From positions 104,763,125 through 104,827,124 of the forward strand of contig OX465581.1 of NCBI GenBank assembly GCA_950022655.1: a stretch of DNA of 64,000 nucleotides. The letters are read 5' to 3'. Origin of the DNA: Alentia gelatinosa (lineage: Eukaryota; Annelida; Polychaeta; Phyllodocida; Polynoidae). The notes below the pieces were generated by a model. The model did not search any database, was not told the origin of the DNA, and worked only from the letters and a program-made list of their open reading frames with translations. Of this stretch, positions 1 through 11,060 are shown one piece after another. Made by a program: the position numbers and the translations under genes. How positions within the stretch are numbered: the stretch's first letter is position 1; every line of letters begins with the position of its first letter.

Positions 1-1345
1 TTAATAACTTATGATGAACACAGTCGAATGCCTTCTTAAAATCAACAAAGCAGGCGGCTACAACATTTCTACTATTTCTAGCTTCATATAAATCTTTGAC
101 AAACATGAAAATGGCATCAGCTGTCCCCCGATGTGGTCTAAATCCATATTGATGCTCGTTTAAGAGTTCGGAATCAATTAATAAGTTATAAATGATCTTA
201 TGCATAAGTTTTTCTAATACTTTACTCGGAGTACACAGTAACGAGATTGGCCTCCAATTGTCTACTAATTTAAGGTTGCCACTTTTCGGGATGGGTACGG
301 CTGTGGCCACCTTCCAACTGTATGGGAAAACATGAGTATCAATGGAGCAATTTAATAGACCAACAAACTGAGCAATTAGAGTGCGTAAACTGTCTAATAG
401 GATCGTTGTGGGCACATGTTTTATTCCACTACTTTTACTTGTATTAATATCTTTAAACACATTTTCTACTGTCTCAGAAGTGAACTGTAAAAATATATTT
501 AGATTCACAATACCCTCTTTATTTTGTAAGTCAATAATGTAATTGCCAAAGTGATCCGAATTTATGTCCTCAAATAGTTTTTGGCCGACTTTAGTAAAAA
601 ATGTATTAAAAACAGATGCAACAGTATCCCCTCTAATGGGTTCATCCTCATAGATCAACTCACAATTCTCATTAATAGTATCCGGACTTAACATTTCTTT
701 TATAACAGACCAGAACTTTTTCGGACATCCTTTAGTTTCTTCTAACTTTTCAATACAGTAATTACTTCTTTCGCTTTTCAACCTATATCTTATTAATCTA
801 GACAATCTCCTCATTTCCTTTAGCACTGCGTTATTCTTTGTGATAAAATAATTTTTTACAAGGTCTCGTCTATGTTTTATCATGTTTAAAAGATCCTTTG
901 TCATCCATGTAGGTTTTTTGTCATTAAATGTCATTTTCTTCAAGGGACAGTATGTATCAAGATAGTTTATGATAGTATTAACTAAAATTTCCCACTTTTC
1001 ATCCACAGAATTTGTACACCAGAGTTTTTCCCAATTTTGTTTCAATAAAAAAGCATTCATATCCTCTTGTGTAAAATTTCTATAATTTCTTCCTTCAAAA
1101 GTTATTTTACTTTTTTCCCTAAATCTTATTTTACGATAGGCAACAATAGGATGATGATCACTAATATTTTCTGCTAGCACCTCCGCATAAGATACATTAT
1201 TAGAGTTTGTATATATATGGTCGATTATTGTACCTCCTCGCCAGTTTGGACGAGTAGTTTGGCTTATAAGCTGTATTAAGCCATATTGACGTAGGAAGCT
1301 TTGGACAGTTTTATAGTCTGTTGAGCTGGAATCTTTTGCCAAGGT
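1..1345 (-). mobile_element. 5'-truncated LINE (non-LTR retrotransposon): endonuclease C-terminus plus reverse transcriptase N-half
   Basis: Reading the minus strand from about 1345 down to 1 gives one continuous frame that runs off the window without a stop. It begins inside the C-terminal half of an apurinic-type endonuclease (GGTIIDHIYTN near 1205-1240, SDHHPIVAYR near 1132-1163). A linker with CPKKFWSVIK (near 700-735) follows. The fingers and palm of a reverse transcriptase come next: IPKSGN..NWRPISLL (near 240-300), QYGFRPHRGTADA (near 110-150) and FVDFKKAFDC with the first catalytic Asp (near 15-45). The layout matches Jockey/CR1-type LINEs, in which endonuclease and RT copy the RNA at a nicked target. 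The N-terminal endonuclease half is missing: the frame meets a TGA near 1463, and homology fades above about 1345. Such 5' truncation is normal for target-primed insertion. The lack of internal stops suggests a fairly young copy; the rest lies outside the window. Confidence 0.9.
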
Positions 1346-1465
1346 TAGGTTTGATGAGAGAGGTGAGGGGCGGGATTCTGAATGGGTGATGCCTTGCCCG
1401 TTACTTCCTTTCCCTAATAATGGGCTAGCCGTGGTCTGATTTCCAACGGATTCCGAACTAAATCA

Positions 1466-2477
1466 TATGGTGCAGACAGGTATATAAATGTTTGCAGGGT
1501 CGAAGCCCATTCTCTTTCTGGATGCTTTCAATTTATATGTTCATATCAAGAGGGACTTAACAGGCGGCCCCAGAGGTCAGGACAGTTAACCATGATGGTA
1601 CACTTCAATACCGGCCAGTGGAATACAGCATGGAATAATGCCATGTAATAACAGTACCCTAGGAGTAAACGGCGGCCAGTCTTTGACGGGAAACCAGGTA
1701 GCGCAGAGACGACACGCCTTTACAGCTGGCGACCCCATCACCGACCACATTGACCGACGTGAGCGCCACTCAGACCACCAGAACACAGTCCTAAACCTGG
1801 GCCCTCAGCACCCGACCAGGCCATAAAGAGGACCCTACTCGGCACTCCACGCACGGCCTATTCACATTGCATGGTAAAGCTGTCTTTTAGGAGCAAAGCT
1901 TGGTTGAGTCATGTCGACCCATACTGAAACATAATAGCATAAAAAACGCATACACATGTAATTCTAACGCATCTCGGTTCGTCTCGGCTTTGTTCTTTCA
2001 TTACCCTATTCGCTATTCTGTTCTCGGGTTTAGCACCAATTAAAAAGATGTTGTCGGTCTCTACTCTCCACAAATTGACCGTTTGTATCTAATAGGCAGC
2101 ACAGATCCTGTGTCCAACAGGCAGATGGTCAAGACCCTAAAACATCCTCCTCCCTCTCCTCCCTCTCCTAACTCCTTAACTCTCCCGAATAAATGGATTA
2201 GTTCCCAGACGCAAATGTTGCTTCTACAGCTCAGATCTTCCCAGTTATTGGCATTATATAGCTACTCTACTCATATGTCCGGTGTCAGAGCGCTGGCTAG
2301 GCAAACCATAGCTAAAATGTCGACCCTATACATAAAGTGTCCATGAATGTGGGTAAATGGTCGGTGGGTTGAAAAGTGAGTTAAACAAGTTTACTGAGTG
2401 CGGTGTGTTGCTTGGTAAGTATCTGGTGGTCTGTTAGGTTTAGGTAGAGGTACGTGTGGGTAGGTAGGGAATATGGG
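1466..2477. other. Non-coding stretch, nothing recognised
   Basis: Mixed-composition DNA between the truncated LINE and the next MITE. Only short open frames of under 90 codons without recognisable motifs are present. A CT-rich patch near 2148-2175 is the only visible structure. Confidence 0.5.
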
Positions 2478-2796
2478 CACCTGGGACCTGTTTCACTAGA
2501 CAGTGACATGTCTAGATGGCGTCTAGATGGTGTGTCCGGTTTCATAAGAACTAGACATTAGACTTCGTTTTGTCCGTTCTTGCTTGCACTGTTGGTGCCG
2601 CTTTTCATATCTGTCTAACACTTTTGTCACAGAACTAGTGAAACAGGTCCATGATGTGTCTAGATTTGTCTTATTCTTATGTTTGGGGTCTGTATTTCCT
2701 AAGGGCAGCTACTTGTGGTGTCACGAAACTAGACAAACCCAATGTCTGTATGGTGTCACAGATATGTCACGAGACTAGTGAAACAGGTCCCAGGTG
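2478..2796. mobile_element. MITE with 22-bp perfect terminal inverted repeats
   Basis: The first 22 bases (2478-2499, beginning CACCTGGGACCTG) are an exact inverted copy of the last 22 (2775-2796), enclosing 319 bp. A third copy of the inner terminal sequence (CTAGTGAAACAGGTCC) sits inside at 2635-2650, in the orientation of the right end. The interior carries repeated TCTAGA-type and GTCAC motifs and no coding capacity. This is a non-autonomous DNA transposon shape; the superfamily is not clear because no target-site duplication stands out. Confidence 0.75.
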
Positions 2797-4439
2797 GGTA
2801 GATATGTGGATAGCTAGATTGGTGGGCGTTGACAGATGGACAGGTAGCTAGATATGTTGGTAGGTATATAGGTGATATAGGTATTTTTGTTGGTAGTCAT
2901 CCCTCTGCCTTCAGCATCGGGATATCTGATCAAGAAAATTACCAAGTATTTCTAACCCACGCCTACAGTAACGCCGTTTCCATATCATACACCTAGGCTG
3001 GAGACTTGGTGGTGGTGGTGGTGGTGGTGGTGGGAAGGAGGGTGAACAGATTGGCATATGCACAGTTGAGCCCACAAACCTGTGAGCCATCCTGGGAGTA
3101 TTCGTCCGACAATCCTTATTTGAAAGAATGAGAAGAGAAAGGACTGAACAGATTTTCGAGGTTGTAAATGAGAAGTATGGGATCAATATACATCGTCTGT
3201 ATGTATGCATATGAATGCCACAAAATTATATCATAACCATCGCAATGATTTTTGCTTCAATTCGACAGTTTAGAACTAATTATCTGCAAAGATTTGTTTC
3301 CTAATCGACAAAACGATTTGAATGCAACCTTGTCATTGATAGGAGCTGAACCAATGATTTGAAAGTATCGTTATCACCACACCGATGAATAATAAACAGA
3401 TGGTCTTTTTAATAACTGTTCATTTCCTTATATTTCTCAGTGAACTATAATAATGAGTGGCAACACCGGTTAGTGCAATAAACTTATGAAGTTAACTGCA
3501 GGAACTGCCTTCTCATCACCCACGTCACCAGGTGGCTATGAGAACGATACAATATTCGAGATTGTATTACATAAATGTGTAACAGAATATTTTACAAGTC
3601 ATGTCGTTAAGATACCACCTGGGTGCATGGCAGTTGCACTCTGTAAAATGTCCCTGTTTAGCTGTGTGTGGGCTGGTGCCTACAAGCCACCGATGCTCAA
3701 CGTCATGAACTTATCAACACATCAATGATTCCTCGCCCATATAAATATGTTGCATCCCCGCGGTGAGAGCCATTTCCTAGACAGCTAATTATCTGATGAC
3801 ACTAGTAAGCGCCCCCTGGCTGTGCGTCTGATCACCTGAGCCCCAGACCCACTCCCTTTCCCCGCCCCCGCCCCCGCTGCCGGGGCTCGGCGGTAGAGCG
3901 CCGGCGGGGCTCCCAGAGACACGCCATGTTTGCCTGTCAGAGGCGGCGGCCCTGTCCTCGCCGCCCCGCCGCCACCTTTGTCACGAGAACTACAAACACC
4001 GTGGCTGCTGACTGTGGGAGCAGCTCTAATCATTGTCCGCCCTTTCTACTCAGCTATTTCCTCACGCTCAATGGCGACTTCAAACTGACGCCCACCGTCC
4101 ACTGCGCACAGATTGGCTAATACCGGCGTGTACGCACCCACAAGTGATCGTGTCCACCAAGGCCGTCGGCTCCAGTATAAGAAAGCGCTCAGAACGCTCA
4201 GACCGAGTATTCAGCTTGAAGCCCCCACAGAGAACACATATATGTAATAATACCTTTGCCTGTAATACTTCTCAAGTCATTGGACGGCAATTAATTAGAT
4301 GACTTCACCTGTATATGGGGGAAGCTGGGTTTTATTATACCATAGAGGTGTTGTGATTGATTCAGATCGTGGGTGAGGACTTCAGACACTGGGTGGGTCA
4401 GGACCCCTAAGTCGGGACCCTCAGGTGTGGCCGCCGGCG
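2797..4439. other. Non-coding stretch with a (GGT)n microsatellite at 3008-3033
   Basis: The (GGT)n tract lies at 3008-3033 and a GC-rich patch at about 3800-3990. No coding homology was recognised in either strand; apparent short peptides here come from the triplet repeat and the GC-rich patch. Confidence 0.5.
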
Positions 4440-5060
4440 TCTACCTGAACGTCGAGTACAAGGGCGCAGGAGAAGTGGGCGGGTAGAGGCTGAAGTGGAA
4501 ACGATGCATGCATGCAGGAGACACACAAATATAGGGGGAAGGTGGGACAGCAAATGGATAGAGATAGAAGTGGGTGGGGTAGCAAATGGGTAGAGATAGA
4601 GGGAGGTGGAGGGAGGTGGAGGGAGGTGGAGCTACAAGCGGATAAAGGTAGGTAGAGGTGGGGTGGTAGGCAGGTAGAGATAGTGGACGGTGGGCTATTA
4701 GAACCATAAAATCAATGAGTTTGGGTGGCAGGCGGTCAGGGTTAGGGGAGGTTCGGCAGTATGGTAATCAGAGTAAGGGAAGTTGGGCGGCATGAGAGTA
4801 GAGGTAGGAGGTGCGCTGGCAGGTGGCTCGTGGTTTGGTTAGGCAGCAGTCAAGGGAAGAAGTAGGGGAAGGTTGGGCGCATGCAGTAGAAAGTAGAAAT
4901 AGTCTGAGAGAAGCATAGCTCAGCTGTATGCGGCGGAGAAGCAGTCAGGGTTGAGTGGGAAACCGGATGGGAAGCAAAGTGAAGACGTAGAACTGAAGGA
5001 TGAGTGCTGGGGGCTGTGAGTTGAAGACTGAGGCTGGTAGGCAAAGCGAGCAGTAGATAG
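4440..5060. repeat. Purine-rich degenerate minisatellite island
   Basis: The plus strand is dominated by variants of GGTAGAG, GGGAGGTGGA (three tandem copies near 4600-4630) and GTGGGG. The minus strand therefore reads as long Pro/Leu/Ser/Tyr low-complexity frames. Composition resembles, in reverse orientation, the pyrimidine-rich islands near 17.15-17.82 and 40.80-41.66 kb. It is unlikely to be coding. Confidence 0.5.
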
Positions 5061-5896
5061 TGAATGATCTGTTGGGTGCTTGCGTATACAGTGAAAGACG
5101 GCGGAGCGGTGGCAACCCTCCTCCAGCCCAGCCGCACCCCGCTGCGCCCTCCCCCAGGCGGGGTCGATGGGGCGATGGGCAATGAAACTACACACCTGGT
5201 GCCACGGTCATCGACGTTTGCATCCGCTGGCACTCTGCCTTGATCCAGACAAGAAAAAGCCGTGCTGCTGATTGTGACAACACAACAACTGATTGCGTGG
5301 CCGATAAAGCCCTGCAGGAGGTTTTATTTATCAAAGGCACGTTTTATAGACGTATTACTATATAGCCCAGGCACGCACAACAGGGAGCGGTATATAGGTA
5401 GGGGTGAGGGGGTATACACCAGGCATATGGCGGCAAGCGACAGGCGCAAGGCGGCAGGCGAAAGTGGCCTTCCCCTCACGGCCAACCGACGACATCACAG
5501 CTTCTCGTATTTAACAATAGTTCGGCGATTAAGCGTCAGCTTAACTTGTATATAGTTCGTGTTTCTGATTGTATTTTTATGAGACAGTAACCTTGGTCCG
5601 GCCACCCGATTTAACAGTAGTGACGGGAGACCCGGCGAAAAATCACTTTGTTACTGTAGGTGATTAAAACACAGAACATCGCGAGATGGAAGAGAAAGCA
5701 CCGTAAAAACGGCCTTCAGACGCTGTATGCAGGGAGTCAGGTTTACGAGTGTCGCTGTTGAGATATCACTCCAGGGCCTTCGACCCCGCAGGTTGGCCAG
5801 CCATTAAATGTCACCTGCAGATCAGACAATGAAGCAATGGGAACATCGATTTATAAGGAATGCAGGCGCCATTTCTAGCGCCTTTAGTATATGTAT
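5061..5896. other. Non-coding stretch, nothing recognised
   Basis: Unique-looking DNA leading into the AT microsatellite zone. There is a GC-rich patch near 5100-5170. No convincing exon was seen. Confidence 0.4.
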
Positions 5897-5969
5897 ATAC
5901 ATATATGAGGGGAAATATATATATATATAAACATATATGCGGGGGAAATATATATAGGTTTATATGAGG

Positions 5970-6035
<66 letters not shown>

Positions 6036-6065
6036 AAAATATGTATATATGAGGGGAAACGTATA
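5897..6065. repeat. (TA)n microsatellite with TATATGAGGG interruptions
   Basis: Alternating TA runs, the longest about 5972-6032, are punctuated by TATATGAGGGGAAA-like blocks (about 5903, 5961 and 6032). The same interruption recurs beside other TA tracts of the window. Confidence 0.9.
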
Positions 6066-6491
6066 CAGTGAAACCCTGCGGCCAAAGTGTTAGCTTACAC
6101 GGGGTTTTAAGGTCTCCTCCGGTCGAATATACAAGTGTGATAGATCGATATCTAGGAGAGACAGAGGCGATGATAGATCTGAAATCCATCCTTCTAAATT
6201 GGATCCGACGTTATTAAATGTTGAATTACAAAATATTATTTCTAGGACTACACTCACAAACACTCATAAAAAACACAGATTAATCTATTTTGGGTGGGGT
6301 GTTCATTGGAGGTGACCGCTTACACAGGATTTTAGGCCTTTTCGTACCAAAATTAGTGGCCACTTACGCGGGGTGACTGCTTACACGAGGTGACCACTCA
6401 TGGGGGTTGAATTAAAATCTAGTAGAGGGAATAATTTCCGTTCCGAGCAAAAGTGGCCGCCTACGCGGGGTGTCCGTTAGGCGGGGTTCTA

Positions 6492-6494
<3 letters not shown>
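6066..6494. mobile_element. TA-flanked MITE (pogo/Tc1-mariner-like ends)
   Basis: The left end CAGTGAAACCCTGC (from 6066) and the reverse complement of the right end, CAGTAGAACCCCGC (ending 6494), match at 11 of 14 positions and are bordered by TA on both sides (6064-6065, 6495-6496). The interior holds several variants of a short unit of the type GTGRCCRCTTACRCGGGGTG (about 6090-6110, 6318-6340, 6355-6400 and 6450-6475). There is no ORF. CAGT ends with TA duplications suit pogo/Tigger-type MITEs; the assignment is inferred from the ends only. Confidence 0.65.
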
Positions 6495-6564
<70 letters not shown>

Positions 6565-6582
6565 GGAGTATATATATGAGGG

Positions 6583-6640
<58 letters not shown>
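6495..6640. repeat. (TA)n microsatellite in two runs split by TATATGAGGG blocks
   Basis: TA runs at about 6495-6560 and 6587-6638 are separated by two TATATGAGGG-type blocks. They create long Ile-Tyr pseudo-frames on both strands that are not genes. Confidence 0.9.
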
Positions 6641-6642
<2 letters not shown>

Positions 6643-6654
6643 CATATATATGCA

Positions 6655-8548
6655 TATGCATCTTTATGCAGGATATTTAGTAAACCTCAGAGCAGCTAGA
6701 AAATTAAGATGGAAGATAAACAAGGGACTCAGGGATGTTAAGGCTAAGACGATTCAACAGAATCTAAATGAGAATATTGGTAATCCAAAGAAATTTTGGC
6801 GGCATTTGAACAATGTATGGAAAGGGAGTACAACCTTAAAACATACTGCACTATCATTGTCTGATAAATCAACAAAGGATATTAGTAATGAACTAAACAG
6901 GTAGTTTGTTACTATGGGAACTGCTGTGAATCCTACTCAAGGCGCCGTGGCCATAGATGTTGACAGACAAGAAGAGGTGCCATTAAGTAAGGTATGTACA
7001 GAAAGTAAACAGATTGTAAGTACGGATGACAAGGAAGTAACAAAATTTGTAAAGACTATAAAAAATGGTAAGAGTTCTGGATTTGATCTTTTTCGATCGG
7101 AACACTTGAAAAAGATTTTCCTGGCACATCCGGCAGTAATAAGAAAACTAATAAACCACACTTTGGAGACTAGTATTTTCCCCCAGATTCTCAAATTAGG
7201 AATAATTACGCCTCTTCCAAAGGAGGGCGACTTATCACATTATAATAATTGGAGACCAATAACAGTCTTAAGTTTTATTTCTAAAATATATGAGAAAGTT
7301 ATACATAACCGATTATATCAAGAGTTAATTGAAAAGGATTATATAACTCCAAAACAATTTGGCTTCTTACCAAAGCGATCAACTGCACAGGCCATATTCA
7401 GTTTAGTTAGTGAAATTCTATGCCAGCTTAATAATAAAAAAATAGTTATAGTAACTTATATAGATTTTCGAAAGGCTTTTGATTCTGTAAATCACCGAAT
7501 TTTAATAAATAAGCTAAACTCTGCAAAAATAAATCTTGTGTTAACGAAATTAATAGCAAACTACTTAAACAACAGAAAAGTTAAAACGAAATTGGGAAAG
7601 GAGATGTCAGAAGAAGAAGATATAATAAGTGGAGTGCCGCAAGGCTCAGTTATTGGCCCTTTGCTTTTCTTAATATTTATAAATGACATTACTACTTCTC
7701 TAAATTATGTGAAACCTTTATTGTATGCTGACGATATTGTGCTGATAGTGGACGGTAAAAGTCAAAAGGAAGCAACAGATAGAGTGGAGTCTGATCTTAG
7801 TGAGATAAAAACATGGTCTGAAAAAAATAAACTGTACATCAACTACGGCAAAACCAAAATTATGTGGTTTGGTAATCAGAGAAACTTAAACAAAAAAAAG
7901 GATATCAAGATGGGTCAAATGCCTATAATCCCAGTACAGGTTTACAAATATTTGGGAGTGATAATTGACAACAATTTCACTTTTAAAGTACATTTTGAGA
8001 AAATTTGTAAAGAATTTAACTACAAACTGTTTAAATTTAGAAAGATAAGGTACCTAATAAATGTAGATACAAGTATTAAATTACTTAAGCATATGCTAGT
8101 ACCAGTACTGGAGTATGCTGACGTTGTGCATTACTGTCTGAGTAAATATTATAAAAATAGATTACATATATCAATTAGTTATGCTATGAGGGTGGCCCTT
8201 GGGATAAAAAGAACAAGAGATCTCAGTAGAGAGAAGCTTCATGATAAATGTAAAATGCGACCGTTAGGAATGCGAAGAGCATTTCACATCGTGACGATGC
8301 TTAGATGGTGGGCATGTGACACTGATCATATATTTGAAGTTACAGAGAAAAGAACAAGACAGGACCAACAAATTAAAATTAAAATCCCGAAAATACGCCT
8401 ATAAAAATTCAGACAATCGCCTCTAAATAAAGGTTATGACTACTGGAACCGGTTACCAGGTGATGTCCAGCGATTATCTCCTGGAGAGTTTAAGTTGAGA
8501 GTGAAAGAATTGTTACCTCGAATTCTAAATCGAGAAGACTATAATTGA
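6655..8548 (+). pseudogene. LINE reverse transcriptase ORF (interrupted)
   Basis: This is the coding part of the LINE above. The longest uninterrupted stretch is 6914-8404 (496 codons), covering nearly the whole RT domain with its catalytic Asp residues. The preceding linker and the following C-terminal tail are in the same frame, each separated by one stop codon. It counts as a pseudogene because both stops fall in regions conserved in the family and because the endonuclease is absent. Confidence 0.85.
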
Positions 8549-8760
8549 AAATTACTTGTGAAAGGCTATGATTCTTATAGAAAACCTAAATATCTAGATT
8601 TGAGTAATACTTGGATACTTTTTGTATATACTTGTTTGTGTCCTGTACTGTGTAGTAATTGTATTGTACTGTGTAGTCCTGTAACTGGACCTCATTATGG
8701 AAGATCGCCCCAACAAGGTGACTAATGTTGTCTTAAATATGTTTCCTGAATAAAAAATAA
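6655..8760 (+). mobile_element. LINE copy: reverse transcriptase with two nonsense codons, plus 3' UTR
   Basis: A single frame from about 6655 to 8548 encodes a non-LTR reverse transcriptase without its endonuclease. A linker with [11 protein letters not shown] comes first, then a TAG (6903-6905). The RT core follows: KNGKSSGFD, PKEGDLSHYNNWRPI, PKQFGFLPKRSTAQA, YIDFRKAFDSVNH, SGVPQGSVIGPLLFLIFIND, the catalytic YADD near 7725 and KYLGVIID. The thumb runs to a TAA at 8402-8404. The same frame continues for 47 codons with the tail motif YDYWNRLPGDV and ends at TGA 8546-8548. The 3' UTR runs to about 8760 with AATAAA-type signals near 8748. The catalytic residues are intact but the two stops would block synthesis. 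The 5' end lies inside the TA tract, so this is a 5'-truncated Jockey/CR1-like copy. Confidence 0.9.
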
Positions 8761-8814
8761 ATATATATATGAGGGTAATTATATATATAAATACATGTAT
8801 ATATGTGGGTAGTT

Positions 8815-9108
8815 TTTGACACTTGAATAACATTGATTGTCGTGACAAACTGACAAAACATCGTCTACATTCACTGGGTCAATATCATCAACCATTTCAA
8901 CTTCACATTCAACAAATTCATGGGAAACAATTCCATCAAATAGAGTATCGGTATCACCTGTACATTCTCCATACCTGGGGTTGAATGCAATGAATTCACT
9001 ACCAGCAGATTCATTTACAGATTGAAAATGTGTAGATACAATGTCATTATTTACAGTGTCATCAACAAAAGGATCGGAACTCACGTGTGAGAGATCAGGT
9101 TCATTCAG
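8815..9108 (-). pseudogene. Truncated in-frame continuation downstream of the gag-like gene
   Basis: On the minus strand the frame of the gag-like gene continues directly past its TGA (9111-9109) with CTG and stays open until it enters a TA tract near 8815. The 98 or so residues are strongly acidic (DPFVDDTVNND, EVEMVDDIDPVNVDDV) and match no domain I recognise. The position is that of the start of a pol or second ORF. The element is cut here by the (TA)n and LINE 3'-end junction, so the remainder of pol is missing. Confidence 0.5.
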
Positions 9109-10338
9109 TCACTTTGAATCGGTTTTCACAGTTTTCCTGTTGCACTTAGTCGCGGAATGTGAGCCTTCACACTCGGTGCATTGATGTTTGTACTTACAAG
9201 AAACCATACTACAACCTTCCTGATCGTTGTATCGCCAACAAATGCCCATTGGTTTGCCGTCCCGAAATTTTCTCTGTGCTTTAGGTTTTTTCTCAGTCAG
9301 TTTAGCGAAGGCTAGAGTTTTCTCGACATTAAGATACTTCGCAACCAAGAAAGGGTCCCCGTATCCAAAACTCGAAGGTCCAAGGAGTTCTGCCTTTTCA
9401 CGACAGGCCTGGTCATAATCGACCAAGGCCTGTCCAGTTAGAAAGGGACGTCTGCCCGTGAGAAACGATACATGGTCTGCAAAACCCGATACATCAATTT
9501 TCCTTGCTACCATCGCTCTTAGTAATGACATGCTGGCTGATATTACATGATCAATAGATGGTTTCGATACATCGCATGGCAAGTGAGGGTCTAGAGTGTA
9601 TATGGTGCACTTACGTTTCCTCTCGTGCCTGGCTGTGCACGTGTGGACCTGTTCAACAGGTACACCTTGAACTCCGGTCCATACTGGTGAGGAAACGCTG
9701 TAGACTGGGAGGATCTGTTGTTGAATGGTGGTTGGGATTCCTGGATTATCCGCGCACTGTGAAGGATTAGCTGTCTTGCCTATAGACGCCATCTTGGAAC
9801 TTGGAATTTCATCAGAAAAAACCCGGAATTCTGATGATTTCGTTGCAAAAGTTGATCCGAAGTTAGAAAAGCCACGTAGATCCGTCTCGACCTGTTGTTG
9901 AATGTAGGTAGAATCACTCGGTGATATTTTCATAGGACGATCGTCTGCTTCGTTGACCATTTTTGCGCCGGCACCTTCCACGGTCTTACCTCCGCCATCT
10001 TGTTTGGAGTTGATGAGTAGTAGTTTGAGTTCTGCTACCATCGAAGTTAGAGCTGATACTTCGGAACGAAGTCCCAAAATCTCAGATTTGCATCGCAAAT
10101 TATCATTTTGTAGTTGTGAGAAGGATTCCGATTCGTTTTCGTGTCGTCGAGAACCTGTGGTAAGTGGTTCTTTTCTAGTGCCTGCTACACGTGTGTCGAA
10201 CTCCGTTTCCTGAGCTAATTCGTTTAGACTCTTGTTTAAACGTTCCAATTCCGGAGAAAAACTTGGTGAGCAGAAAGGACAGCCTTTGGGCCGTTTTCTT
10301 CCGTCATAAGTTTTTCCACAATTTTCACAAGTCACCAT
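9109..10338 (-). CDS. Gag-like protein of a retroelement, with N-terminal zinc ribbon and C-terminal CCCH/CCHC fingers
   Basis: A 409-residue open frame on the minus strand. The first in-frame ATG (10415-10422 region) lies upstream, but I prefer Met at 10338-10336 because it directly precedes the domain. Residues 1-22 form a zinc ribbon, CENCGK...GCPFC (C-x2-C, 13 residues, C-x2-C). A heptad-rich coiled coil follows (NLRCKSEILGLRSEVSALTS, about residues 75-110), then a linker and a globular segment with YDQACREKAELLG and FGYGDPFLVAKYLN. The C-terminus has a C-x8-C-x4-C-x3-H finger (CWRYNDQEGCSMVSCKYKH) and a knuckle (CTECEGSHSATKC). This order is usual for nucleic-acid-binding Gag proteins of DIRS-type and related retroelements. 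No RT lies beside it. It is intact but probably not a host gene. The following stop is in frame with more coding sequence. Confidence 0.7.
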   Translation of the reverse strand: MVTCENCGKTYDGRKRPKGCPFCSPSFSPELERLNKSLNELAQETEFDTRVAGTRKEPLTTGSRRHENESESFSQLQNDNLRCKSEILGLRSEVSALTSMVAELKLLLINSKQDGGGKTVEGAGAKMVNEADDRPMKISPSDSTYIQQQVETDLRGFSNFGSTFATKSSEFRVFSDEIPSSKMASIGKTANPSQCADNPGIPTTIQQQILPVYSVSSPVWTGVQGVPVEQVHTCTARHERKRKCTIYTLDPHLPCDVSKPSIDHVISASMSLLRAMVARKIDVSGFADHVSFLTGRRPFLTGQALVDYDQACREKAELLGPSSFGYGDPFLVAKYLNVEKTLAFAKLTEKKPKAQRKFRDGKPMGICWRYNDQEGCSMVSCKYKHQCTECEGSHSATKCNRKTVKTDSK

Positions 10339-10489
10339 TTTGAGGCGGGAAAACTTTGAGTGTGTAACATACGTCTGTATCAGAAAAATTCCGATGTGGC
10401 ACTGGTCTGTGTGCCTAGTCACATGCCCCGCGCGCAGGCAGTGTGATCTAATTGGATAATAAGACGGTAGGTGGCGACTGGTGCCCTTT

Positions 10490-10560
10490 ATATATAAATA
10501 TACTTCGGGGTATATTTCCTACATATATATATATATATATTATATATATATATATATGAG
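10490..10560. repeat. AT-rich microsatellite, (TA)n
   Basis: TA runs at about 10521-10558, again ending in TATATATGAG, form the outer boundary of the gag-like element. Confidence 0.85.
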
Positions 10561-10910
10561 AGAAAATTGACCCGCTGCTATTAAACGATAATATGTGTAC
10601 CCTTTCCAAACACAACACATCCACTCTTTTAGTAGAATGACGAATAATATCTGCTATTGCACAACAATCACTCATCACTATGAGGAACTACATAGAATAA
10701 GAAAGATAGATCGCTTGCGGCAGCCAACAGGAACTGTATGGTAGTAACGCATGTGCAACGTCAGACATTCATTCTATCTCTCGGCATTCTATTCAGTGAA
10801 CCATGGATTCGGAAAAGAAGTGATATTTATTTATTCACCCTCTAACAGAGGGGATTTCAACATGTGCAGCTAAAACAGAGATTGAGGATGCACCGCCTCT
10901 ATATGTCGCT

Positions 10911-10923
10911 GCCCCCCCCCCCC

Positions 10924-11009
<86 letters not shown>

Positions 11010-11060
11010 TTCTTTCTTTCTTTCTCTCCCTCTGTCTCTGTCTCCTTCTCTCTCTCCTTT
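10911..11060. repeat. Poly-C, (CT)n and (TTTC)n compound microsatellite
   Basis: About 16 C residues (10911-10926) are followed by some 37 CT units (10928-11001), a short TTTC array (about 11003-11024) and CT-rich decay. Confidence 0.95.

Noticed and set aside
6412..6661. Ile-Tyr repeat frames on both strands
   Set aside because: Pure translation of (TA)n microsatellites.
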